Positions 51,966-61,893 of a stretch of DNA of 64,000 bases are shown here, one piece after another. The position numbers and the translations under genes were made by a program. Under the pieces are notes generated by a model. It did no database searches. It was not told the origin of the DNA and worked only from the letters and a program-made list of their open reading frames with translations. Position 1 is the stretch's first letter; each line of letters starts with the position of its first letter. Source of the DNA: Rosellinia necatrix (Eukaryota; Ascomycota; Sordariomycetes; Xylariales; Xylariaceae); assembly GCA_021209875.1 (NCBI GenBank), contig JAGYVD010000007.1:62001-126000 (forward strand), given 5' to 3'.

Positions 51966-52754
51966 ATGAGAGGCTCGGGAGAATGGAGCAAGATGTTGAA
52001 GGGGGGAATTATATTGGGCCTGGGATGGGGAGCTCCAGGCGAACAGAACTCGATGTAAGAAGGCTTGCGCGGCTTTCAATGCCGCAGGAGATGAACCCAG
52101 GCGCCGACGCGTTGAGCTCTGGCGCGAGTAAGAAACATCTTTTAAAGTACACGGAGAGGAAAGCAACTAATAAAATGCACTCAAAGGATAATTGGAGACC
52201 CTCGCCCCTTACCACCAGTGAATTCCGACCCCAAAGCCGACGAGAGGCTGTTTAAAGATACGGATCCCCATGTCGACGGGCCGATATCCATTGACCATGG
52301 CATCAACTTCAAAGTTGGGAAGGGCACATTCCTCAACCTTAATCTCCTCGTTCTTGATACATGTCTGATCACAATTGGAGAGAATGTTTTGTTCGGACCA
52401 AACGTCTGTCTCTACGGCGCTATTCACCCTTTGGACCCGGCGCTTCGCCAGGGACTCAATGGCCCGGAGGCTGGGAAAGAGATCCACGTCGAGGATGACG
52501 TCTGGGTAGGTGGCAGTGCTCTCATCCTAGCTGGAGTCCGTATTGGGAAAGGTAGTACTGTCGGGGCAGGTTCTGTTGTCACAAAGGTATGAGTAAACTG
52601 CCTTGTCTTTTGGAAAAGGATATCCTAATAGACTAACTGTACTTAGGACGTTCCTCCGTACCATTTTGTTGCGGGGAACCCTGCTAGGATCATACGCCGT
52701 ATTGAAACTACCATGGATCCTAGCAAAGAGGGAAAGACTACTCTAGATGCATAA
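51966..52754 (+). pseudogene. Maltose O-acetyltransferase-like (LbH), apparent frameshift
   Basis: Exons 51,966-52,127, 52,187-52,586 and 52,647-52,754, with introns of 59 and 60 nt. The first part reads MRGSGEWSKMLKG; one frame over it continues ELYWAWDGELQANRTRCKK and ACAAFNAAGDEPRRR, the maltose-acetyltransferase N-terminal domain. The frame changes at a run of six Gs (52,001-52,006), where five would keep it open. The rest is intact: left-handed beta-helix hexapeptides, the likely catalytic His in GAIHPLDP, VEDDVWVGGSALILAGVRIG, and the end VPPYHFVAGNPARIIRRI. It would be about 222 aa, a normal family length. It transfers acetyl from acetyl-CoA to a sugar or similar hydroxyl. It is either a recent single-base lesion or an assembly error. 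Confidence 0.75.
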
Positions 52755-52877
52755 AAGATGGAGACTACGAGTGAAATAGTGAATAAAATCAACTGTACAC
52801 TACCTCTTTTATGTGATTTATTATTCCTTACAACATTATTCCTCATTCCGAACCTTACACCAACGGTTCAAGATACT

Positions 52878-52923
52878 TAGGTATATATATCTAGGTAGGT
52901 AGTTACCTCTATATATATACCTA
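52878..52923. repeat. Inverted repeat between convergent genes
   Basis: TAGGTATATATAT and ATATATATACCTA flank a ~20-bp loop containing CTAGGTAGGTAG. It could form a hairpin or cruciform between the 3' ends of the acetyltransferase-like gene and Cdc37. A terminator or barrier role is conceivable but unproven. Confidence 0.6.
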
Positions 52924-53049
52924 ACTTAGCATCAAGTCTCTCACGGCCCCCAGGACCCCCTTCACTGAACCTCAACCCAAATAGTCTGCGCTCGGAAGAT
53001 CATAATCCTCCACCACCCCTCGTACCCCATACTCTACCGTATCCACGGT

Positions 53050-53078
53050 ACCTATTGTAGGTACCTATTGTAGGCTTT
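53050..53078. repeat. Two-unit 14-bp tandem repeat
   Basis: GGTACCTATTGTAG occurs twice in direct succession just beyond the Cdc37 stop codon. Confidence 0.65.
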
Positions 53079-53091
53079 GGAAGGTAATCGC

Positions 53092-54764
53092 TTAACAGCA
53101 GCCATCATGGCAAGCACGTTTCGCCTTCCGGTCTGGGTTTTCTTCAGCCGCATCGCTGTCCCATCGTTCTCTCGTCTTACGATAGCTTCTTTCCAATTCT
53201 GCAGCCTCCATCGCCTCTCTCAGCAGTTCCTGTCCTTCTTTCGTCGTACCATCGATAATTCCTGGTTGTGATGACACGCATCCGCACTACACAAGAACGG
53301 ATGAAATGTTAGCAACCGGACGCCTGCATCGACGTCCTACGAACCGATTTGGAGAACGGATACTTACTTCATCGAGAAGACCGACCATCTTTTCGGCCTC
53401 CGCGATATCCAACGTCCCTAGCACTTTGTTGACATTTTCTAGCGACCCGCTTTCGAGCGCCATCTTCATCTCCGGCGTGAACCCGTCGAAAATAGCCCTG
53501 GCTTTCTTGGTCTCGACATCGTCGCTATTCGCGTTGGGGACGCCGATCAGAAAAGGGGTGTCCTGGTTGAGCGAATACAGCCGGATCTCCGCTTCCTCGT
53601 CGCCCCGCGATTCGGCTTCGTATCGCGCCACGTCCTGCCTTGCCAAATCGCGCACTCGTTGGAACGTCGCCGCGACCTCCTTCAAGAACCCCTCGCGCGC
53701 CTCGCCCGATGCAGCGACCCTGTGGAAGAACATGGAGAGCCGTTCTCGGCCTAGGGCACGGCACCAACTCAATACGGACGACTGATATACGTATTTCCAC
53801 GCGAGCCGTTCATCGTCGTGCTCGAAAATGGCATTGTGTGCCTTGGTTAGCAGGCCTTCCGACTCGGATTTCTCGAGGATCTCGGGGTGCGAGAGGATGA
53901 ATTCACGGCTAGCCGTATAATCATTCCCCTTGATCTGCATAAATAGTTCCGTCATTGGCGATATGCCGACCCCTTTGGTATCGGCCCCTCGGGAACGTCC
54001 TGTAGTTTCACTCATCGTGCTGGGCTCCGCGTTTTCCAAGTCATGCTTCGGGTCCGGTGATTCCGGTCTCTCGCTGTTCACGCACTTCTCGCTTGGTTCC
54101 TCCCGGTTGATGCGTGAACTATCAAAGCCTACGTAATAGCTCTCACTTGTGATCTTGCCATCCTGCTTCTCTAGCTCTTCGAGATCCGCGGCAATTTTAT
54201 GTTGAAAACCAAGAACATCCTTCATGAGCTTGGTTATTTCTTCCGTATAGGCGTTGAAGTCCTGGTCAACCCGCAAGCCCCTCTCCTGCAATTGTATGCC
54301 CATTTTAGATAATATTCCCGCCATCATCTCAGTATAGCTGGGTTGGACGTGGCCCTCGGGAAACACGCCTTTGGGTGGGGGCGGCGGCGTGTCGCTCTCG
54401 TATTTGCGCGGTCTTACGGAAGTAAGAATCGTAAAGAGGACTTCTAACGAAGGGCAACCCTGGGCTAGGTGAGCATGCGACCCCATTGCTGATTGCAAAG
54501 CGGATAAACGCTTTAACAGTACGGCGTTGATGCCACGCTCGTATTTGAGCCCTCGGATCTTGAGCCGTCGCTGTTCTCGTTCAGCGTGAATCAACACTTG
54601 TTTCGACTTGACGAGCAATTCTTTCGATTTCTTATCGAGATCAGGCGGTACATCGATATCGGAGTCGTCGCTCAGCTCTAGGGTGTCCTGCAATGATACT
54701 CATTAGCAACTCGTTTATTCTGCTCACATTGGGACAACCATACCCATTTACTGTAGTCGACCAT
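53092..54764 (-). CDS. cdc37: Hsp90 co-chaperone Cdc37
   Basis: Three exons: 54,764-54,744, 54,687-53,368 and 53,286-53,092. The introns are 56 and 81 nt, both in phase 0. Product 511 aa, as usual for fungal Cdc37. The 7-codon first exon gives MVDYSKW, and exon 2 continues DTLELSDDSDIDVPPDLDKK, the highly conserved kinase-binding N-terminus with the CK2-type acidic Ser site. A coiled-coil Lys/Glu/Arg-rich stretch follows, then the QDGKITSESYYVGFDSS region and the Hsp90-binding middle domain. The C-terminal exon ends with a Cys-rich tail. Cdc37 loads protein kinases onto Hsp90 and is essential in yeasts, so this part of the window is core genome. Confidence 0.95.
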
Positions 54765-55984
54765 CTTGAGCTGTTATATATGTGCCACGAGATGTCTTGG
54801 AGTCAGTAAAGAATGAAGCAGGCAAGAGGAGACCATATACGATGCGATATCGGTGAATAGGGGTTGCGCTCCGAGGTTTATGTGCACAAACACTAGCAAA
54901 GACTAACGAAACGGCAAGAAACAGAAGGGCGATGAGAGGAGCAAAGGAAAAAGGAGGTAGAAGGGAAGCGGAGAGGAAACGGTTGTACAGTAATAATGAA
55001 GTGGGATGTCGTGCAAAGCACTTTACTTTGAAACATGTTCATGTTTACCAATTAACTTCCCGTCTATCATAGAGTAACGCAGAAGGCTCCGGGGCGTTTG
55101 TATACGCCATGTCTCAAAGTTACACACATCGCTGTATTTAGATGACTTTTCGTATAGAACCAGCCACGCTGGGCAAGAAGAGTCGTTTAATTGGTCAAAC
55201 AGATGGTATCACTGCCGAGGAAACAAGCCACCATCCCTGATTGAGCCCCTGGCGGCTTAGCTGCCCTATCATCGCGAAGATTACCCCCTATGCCGTAGTG
55301 TTTGAACTCCTACAGCACGACACGTTTTGTTTCAAGGAAGCGCGTGTGTGCTCGTGTAACTATTGTGGTGGAGTAGTCTGACGTGAGCAAGTGATTCACT
55401 ATACTGGGCCGTGACTCGTCAGCGAACCAACAATATCCAAATATCCGCTCTCGCAAGACTACTGCGATGTTTAACAATCCGGTATGGTTGTACAGTTGCC
55501 CCTCCAGAGATAAAATCCCACTGTACTCTAAGCCAGGGGACAATATCAATGTGTTTTGCGAACTTGAGGAGATGATTCAACACCAAATTCGGAAACTTTG
55601 TGCCTCTCCCTACTTAAAACATCGGACGGGCCCTTCTTGATAGCATAACCAACAGCATAACCCTTAAAATCAAACGTGGTGTAGTACGGAAAAAAACAGA
55701 TATAAAGTCATAGCTCAATCTCATCAAGTTCTCATGCCTTTCACAGCTACTGTCCGTGGAGTGATCGAGGGTTGGAATCCGCCATAAACACAGCGTCAAT
55801 ACCTAGACCTTGTAGTTTCTGCTTGCCCGCTTTCCGGAACTGCCATAATTCTTACCTTGAATCTCACATTTGAGTTGCCGAGCAGAGATTTGATTACAAA
55901 ACCGACCGCAAACAGTCGCACCGGCAACGGTGAAAAGGCACATTAGGGTTACGGCATACCAATGCCTGCAGAAAACGATCCGAG
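54765..55984. other. Divergent intergenic region upstream of cdc37
   Basis: About 1.2 kb between the cdc37 start and the cysteine-rich ORF. Purine-rich near 54,900-54,980. No recognised coding sequence. Confidence 0.5.
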
Positions 55985-56329
55985 ATGAGGTGGTGCTCCA
56001 CTTGCCGCGACTTTGGTGTCTACCTAGCGGCCTGCGCGGATTGTGATGGGAATGGCGCCCAGGTCGAAAGCTGCTCTGATTGTGGTTCCACGGGCGTTAA
56101 GAGACGGAATGAAGAGTGCCAAAACTGCACGCACGCTAGATCATGCCGCTGCCATGGCATGGGGTATAGCACCAGGTATGAACGTTGCGAAATATGCAGT
56201 GGGCGCGGATACCAACATTTTTCGTGCGTCAGATGTCGTGGCCGCGGAACCGTTCGTACCTTTTGTATCTGTATGGTTGGGTTCGAACGGCGCTTTAGCG
56301 AAAACACACGTCGAAGCCAGCGTGGTTAG
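55985..56329 (+). CDS. Small DnaJ-zinc-finger-like cysteine-rich protein
   Basis: 114-aa single frame with very regular Cys pairs: CSTC, CADCDGNG, CSDCGSTG, CQNC, CRCHGMG, CEICSGRG, CVRCRGRG and CIC. Three of these (CADCDGNG, CEICSGRG, CVRCRGRG) fit the CxxCxGxG unit of the DnaJ zinc-binding domain exactly and the others are near fits. There is no J domain before it and no C-terminal substrate domain after it. Such regular spacing on one strand is unlikely by chance, so it is probably coding, though the last ~15 residues may be intron read-through. Role unknown; zinc binding and a chaperone-like or thiol function are guesses. It is divergent from cdc37 at 1.2 kb distance. Confidence 0.65.
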   Translation: MRWCSTCRDFGVYLAACADCDGNGAQVESCSDCGSTGVKRRNEECQNCTHARSCRCHGMGYSTRYERCEICSGRGYQHFSCVRCRGRGTVRTFCICMVGFERRFSENTRRSQRG

Positions 56330-56791
56330 GGTACCCAGGGGAGGGTTGTGGGAGATGTCGAAGGAGTAGGTTTACATAATAAACACACTATCAGACTATG
56401 AAGGGGTGAGACAAACCTTGGTGCCAGAGCCGTGAGATGAGCCTATTTCCAACGAATTATGTGAACCCGATAGAACCCATAGTGACGCTTTCTAAATGAT
56501 TAACTACATGTTATCGATTTAGAGCTTTCCACTTTAAACCTGCCTTAAAATATGTACACTAAACCCATTTAGGTCCCAAAAGTCTTGGCGTTTCGATACT
56601 TCTCAAGGTATATTAGTGTGTTGGCAGGCAGCAACTCCTCAAGACAATGGCCAAACCCCTTGCTCCATTGCAGCTAGATTATCAACCTCCGCCCTGCTAT
56701 CGATGCTATAATTTAGAGTGAGACGGTGCCAGTAATTCTGCTTCCCTAACTTGTGAAAATAACACTACATATCTATCTAATCATATCCGTA
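56330..56791. other. Intergenic, promoter of second HET gene
   Basis: About 460 bp with no coding signal between the cysteine-rich ORF and the HET gene. Confidence 0.55.
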
Positions 56792-58843
56792 ATGCAACAG
56801 ACAGGGAAACCTACGGCCGTTCATCAGGCTTCTCTTTGTGAGGGGTGTTGGGCCCAGCCGTTCAGCAAAGCTGGCTTTCAAAGACTATTCGGCAACACTA
56901 AGTCGAAAAAGAGCTCTCAGTTCACGTACACCACAAGTTGGTCGGGGTTAAACTCTTCCGCTGGCTGTAACTGGTGCGAGCTTCTACTTAGCAGTCGGAA
57001 TGAGTCTGACAAGGACGATGCCCTCAAGGTCACTATCCGTATTGAGAGACGAGGCAGTCCTTCAACGAGCCCAGACGGTGTGCAGATCATGAAAGTATTC
57101 ATGAATGACGAGGAGAGTGTACACATCGTGGGTTACATATATTCGCTTCCTGGTACGTGCGAAAGCGCTTATAGGCATGGGCATGAGCTTACCCATACGG
57201 GCTTAGACGACCCCTTAGCGAGATATGTCAAAGCCCGCGGTCGACTACTAGAGACGGATTCCCCTGAAGCTTTTCAGCTAGCCCTTCAAGCAGTGAAAGA
57301 GTGCGTTTCTAGCCACGACCACTGCCCCTCTCATCATGAAAGCAAATTACCCACTCGTGTGCTTAGTTGTAGCAATCCCTCCCGCCCAATCCTTGTCGAG
57401 ACGGGCAACGCAAGAGGCTCATATGTGGCTCTCAGCTACGTATGGGGCGAGCCGCAACGGCACAGCCTAACGAGCGGCAATATAAATTCATACTTAGGCG
57501 GCGTTGATTCGTCAATTCTTCCTCAAACTATCAAAGATGCTGTCCTCTTATGTCATCACTTAAAGTGTCAGTATCTATGGATAGACAGCCTATGCATCCT
57601 TCAGGACTCCGACGAGGACAAGATGCAGGAAATCGCACGAATGAGAAGCATCTATCGAGATTCCTATTTCACCATCGTCGCAGCTAATGCGAGCAAAGTC
57701 AGCCACGGATTCCTCTTGCCCCGAGCCCCCCTATCGCCACCAGCCACATCGCTTTCCATCCAGCTTCCAGACGGACAAGGGATTGGAGCATTCTACTTTG
57801 CTCTCATCTGGAAGGATGGCGTCGGTACTGGAGTCGACGGGGAGCAGTATGATGCGAAGATAGAGCCGGTGAACAACCGGGCATGGTGTTACCAAGAATA
57901 CGCGCTTTCACCTCGCATCCTTTTATTTGCGTCCCACACGGTCCAATACCACTGCCAAACTACGACAATAAATCTCGGTAATGCGTATTGTGACTCGAGT
58001 GAGACCAGTCGACTTCCAAATATCGTATTTACCGCAAATGAAACCTCGGACGCTGTTTCGCTGCGAAGACAGCTATCGCCCGAAGAATGGAAAGATACCC
58101 GCGAGGCGTGGTTCAACGTCATATCTAACTATACAAAGCGATTCGTCACGGTTCCCAGCGATAAATTAGTTGCGCTAGCCGGAATTGCCGAGCTTTTCCA
58201 TGGCATCTGGGACACTCCTTACCGCGCAGGGCTCTGGGAGGATACGTTATTCGAAGATCTATTCTGGCACAAGAGGCCCAGTAACGGCCCGTTGCTCCCG
58301 CGTCCTAAAAAATATCGGGCCCCTTCCTGGTCCTGGGTGTCTATCGACGGCGCTGTGGAAGCCGCCCTAGTCAGATGGAGTCCCTCACGTAGGAGTAGCC
58401 GGTGCGAAATTGTCGAGTCCCATGTTGAACTCGACGACCCCAGGCTCCCGTTCAGCGGGGTCGCTTCCGGCACACTTGTGATTCGCGCGCCGATGGTGAA
58501 AGCTACATGGACGCCGCATAAGAGAAAAAACTATGTGTACAGCTTACCCTCCGAGGGTGTTCCTGATAAGAATACAACGGCCTGTGACCTTGAGAGCTCG
58601 GATGAAGAACCCACGTGTCTTGGGGTGGCTTGGATTGATAGCTCGGAAGATACACATGTTCGGGATATTTGGGCCGTGCCACTGATGTGGACTGAGCCAA
58701 TCCATATGACCGGTTTAATCCTTGCTCTTGCAAAACTGGGCGACCAGCGATACAGGCGCGTTGGTTTCTTGACAACACATGCTGCTGCGGAAAACATAGA
58801 CTGGGTGAGTTGGACAGACCCTGTTGAAATAACTATTGAATGA
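56792..58843 (+). CDS. HET-domain protein, second copy type
   Basis: Single-exon protein of 683 aa from ATG 56,792 (G at -3); the open frame runs further upstream only from a GTG. The N-terminal region has Cys pairs CEGC and CNWC, as in many HET proteins. The HET domain carries ALSYVWGEPQ (~213), YLWIDSLCILQD (~261), IYRDSYFTIVAANA and NRAWCYQEYALSPR, then a C-terminal PSWSWVSIDG motif typical of the family. It is clearly a different subfamily from the gene at 29.5 kb (WCYQE against WTMQE), so not a local duplicate. It is expected to act in non-self recognition or programmed cell death. No fused STAND/NACHT domain. Confidence 0.93.
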   Translation: MQQTGKPTAVHQASLCEGCWAQPFSKAGFQRLFGNTKSKKSSQFTYTTSWSGLNSSAGCNWCELLLSSRNESDKDDALKVTIRIERRGSPSTSPDGVQIMKVFMNDEESVHIVGYIYSLPGTCESAYRHGHELTHTGLDDPLARYVKARGRLLETDSPEAFQLALQAVKECVSSHDHCPSHHESKLPTRVLSCSNPSRPILVETGNARGSYVALSYVWGEPQRHSLTSGNINSYLGGVDSSILPQTIKDAVLLCHHLKCQYLWIDSLCILQDSDEDKMQEIARMRSIYRDSYFTIVAANASKVSHGFLLPRAPLSPPATSLSIQLPDGQGIGAFYFALIWKDGVGTGVDGEQYDAKIEPVNNRAWCYQEYALSPRILLFASHTVQYHCQTTTINLGNAYCDSSETSRLPNIVFTANETSDAVSLRRQLSPEEWKDTREAWFNVISNYTKRFVTVPSDKLVALAGIAELFHGIWDTPYRAGLWEDTLFEDLFWHKRPSNGPLLPRPKKYRAPSWSWVSIDGAVEAALVRWSPSRRSSRCEIVESHVELDDPRLPFSGVASGTLVIRAPMVKATWTPHKRKNYVYSLPSEGVPDKNTTACDLESSDEEPTCLGVAWIDSSEDTHVRDIWAVPLMWTEPIHMTGLILALAKLGDQRYRRVGFLTTHAAAENIDWVSWTDPVEITIE

Positions 58844-59132
58844 CGGGCGTTTTGCGTGGCCTCTGAAGCAAGTATACAAGCATAGCGTCAGTCATATAAC
58901 TTACCCGAATTGACTTATAAACGGCATGTGTGGGACTAAAAAGAGGCAGAAAGGGAAACGACACAGTTGATTTGACCAATAAGAGACTGAGAAAAAGCCA
59001 TGCCCGATTGATTCCTTGCGTCCAGTTATCCTTTTACTACATGCATAACTATTTGCTGCGCACGTTTGTATCGGATCTCCTTTCCAGTATTTGCTCTCTT
59101 GATACCTCTTCACCGGCGCCCGCCTAGGCCGC

Positions 59133-59661
59133 ATGCTCTTCGTTAAGATGTCAGGCGCTCCGGGGTTGGGCAAAACCACGACGGCAAACCTGCTAGCTTC
59201 TCGTATTGACGCCATCGCCATCCCGCATGACAACATCAAGCCTCTACTCCTAGACTCCAGCGCCTCCTTTGTCGAGGCAGGCAAGATGGCGTATGACCTC
59301 AACTGGGTATTCGCTGAGAACGCCATGCGCCAGGGGTTGAGTGTCATCGTCGACGCCCTATGCCTTTACCCACAGATCCTTGACTACGGCCACGCGCTGG
59401 CCCGGGCCCACGGGTACAAGTACTACTATGTCGAGCTCCACGCCGGCCCTGGTAACCTGGCCATGCTAGACAATCATCTGCACGCCCGCGTTGATCCGTT
59501 GAGGGCCCAGCGCACCGCCGTCGACGGCGTGTCCAGAGACGCCACCCCGCTTCTAACGTCATTGTTTTTGATGCATTAGCGGCTTCGACGAACGTATTGA
59601 TTTGATATTGAAACGGGTTTCTGCCATGACGGATTATGGGGAAGAAGAGTTACAGCAGTAG
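59133..59661 (+). pseudogene. P-loop kinase-like (AAA_33 type), damaged C-terminus
   Basis: From ATG 59,133 the 148-aa frame has a Walker A motif GAPGLGKTT (8-16), IAIPHDNIKPLLLDSS, GLSVIVDALCLYP and RAHGYKYYYVELHA, as in the small fungal P-loop kinases related to AAA_33/zeta-type proteins. After RTAVDGVSRDATP the similarity jumps frames. NVIVFDA is readable from about 59,557 in a second frame, and SGFDERIDLILKRVSAMTDY in a third, ending at TAG 59,659-59,661. About 20 residues usual between these parts seem to be missing. Either a broken gene with a deletion and frameshifts, or a truncated but expressed 148-aa protein. Phosphate acceptor unknown. Confidence 0.6.
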
Positions 59662-61893
59662 TTATGTATAGTTTACCTCGACAAACGCGATCGACTCCCA
59701 CGGGGTGAAGCCTCCAACGGGCCCCCTGGGTTGTGGAATTTTGAGGTGGAGATGGACGGCGGTAAACACGTAATCGTTAATAATCCAGCAACTACCCCTC
59801 TTTACTTCGGGATGATAACTAAATCAGAAGAAGGTTAGCTTAATTTATAACCTGCTCTAGTATACATTTTACAATGCTAATGTTGCCGGTGGGCATGAAG
59901 TCGAGATGTCAATTTTACTCAGAAAAAGCAAACACCTGTTGGGTCTGGTGCTTTGCGGACATGATTACCTGCAGCCAGAAAGACGCAACTGGTCCTTGGA
60001 CGTCATGGGGTCCTTGGTTAAGACCGGGGAGCATCTTTTCCAGAAGCCTCGTAGGGCTTGGCTCGGGGGGCCCCATGCCACACAACCCACATCCATCTTC
60101 TTATTCATACACAATTAGAGGGTCGGGTAGGTGTAAGCGGCGTTATTTTACCCTGTCAATATCACTCTACTTTGTCGCAAGGCCAAACAAATCAAATAGG
60201 AAAGCATGACCAGGACTGCTGGCTGTTGAGCTTGTTCGTTTGTCTTACCCGTATCGAAAAGTTCTAACGGCGTAAATAGAAGCGGGCTCGAACTAATAGA
60301 ATATTAATTCAATATAGGCACCAGTGCGTATTTGGGGAGCATGTCAATATTTATTAGCAACCTAATTGTTTCTATAGACTCATGCGTTTACGCCAATTCG
60401 TAAGAAAAGGGTGTCTTGCGGCAATAACTTTGCTGCACGTGATTATTCCTACCCAACCGGATAACCGCATTAATCACCGGTTATATGAAATGGTAGAGGC
60501 GTCAATTCGGTCCGATATTTTGTCACGATATTGTCTTGCAGGTAGCGCCAATTGGTTCTGATTCCCCCTTTAACATTATTCCCGTCACGGGTGTTTGTGA
60601 TGATAGTCTAACTATCGATGACCCCCATCTTCAGTTAAGCCACCGACGATTTTTGCACATCTGATGACCATCAAAATACATAATGCTAATACTACACCAA
60701 AATCCTCACGACAGTAGAAGCGCTATTACCGCCAGTATATCTACTCGGTTCATTTGACCTCATCAAATTTGACTACTTGTAAACGACTTGATTTGTTGTC
60801 AACCCCCAGTCCCTCGTTAATCAACGAATATTACTTTCAAACTAGGGTATTGTCTGTAAAGTAATCGATATTGAGGCTTCCACGGTTCGATATTCAAAGA
60901 TCTGAAAGTATAGTCTTCCATACCTATATGGCAAGGTCAAGAATGTTTCTCTGTGCTATCAAGATGGCGGTCTCGTACACAAGCGTAATCGTTTGAAGAT
61001 CAAGTTCCGTTACATAGGCAAGGCCATTCCGCCAACTTGAACAGATGCCGTACCCATGCTAACTATGGCAGTGAGGTCATCACCAGGTTAGCTTAAGAGA
61101 CTCTCACGTGGCAATGGGGCGCATGTGATGCTGACAAATAGGAGGCGTGAGGGAGCGATTAAGTCAAAGGAGGATTCCATGTGCTGGGATATATAAGTTG
61201 CGTCGGGGATAGATCTGGGTAATAGGACGTGCGGCAAAGGCTCACTAGCCTTCGAGGGTAAGAATAAAAGGCGGTGCTGAGATACCGGTGGACAGGAGGT
61301 GGCTTATAATTAGACCTTTACTGGCGCCAATTAGGATAACGGCCTGCTTGTATTACACAGTACTTAATCGCACTTGGCATTGCCGGATACAAGATGCGTA
61401 GGAGCTACCTCCTAGGTACTTACGTGCTTAACTATAGGGGTCTAGGAATACCTAGTATGGGACATACCCAAATACATGTCACCACACCCACCTATCCAGT
61501 TGTGCCTTCCCTTACGGCACCCCCCGTAACTACTACGAGTTCTCGGTCAGCACACTGCCACCTGCCACTATACAGGTAAGACAACCTACTTAGGTAGGTA
61601 GGCAATTCAGTTGCATGCAGATGGCCTACGGCTGTCACCCAGTCTTCACCGTCGGTATTGTCGATTCACACCGTGATGTCGCAGACCGAAGCACCATAAT
61701 GCTTCTTACCCAATGCTTCTCACCCAATGCTTCTCACCCAATGCTTCCCCCTCAATTCACTGTCATCAGAAAAAATAACCTCATCACGCACTCGCGTCCA
61801 GAACTCACGCGCTCAGAAGAAATTATACAATAGAATTCAGAAAAAGGGAAGAATTGGAAGGACGAAAACAAAAGACTTCGAGGACGAACGGCG
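59662..61893. other. Long intergenic spacer
   Basis: About 2.2 kb with no recognised gene. Short overlapping ORFs at 59,874-60,267 look random. CTAGGTACTTACG and CTTAGGTAGGTAGG words occur near 61,410 and 61,580. Confidence 0.55.
61695..61750. repeat. 14-bp minisatellite upstream of FAH-family gene
   Basis: About four head-to-tail units of CCCAATGCTTCTCA. The outer units are diverged and the inner two are perfect. It lies about 145 bp before the FAH-family start codon. Confidence 0.8.
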
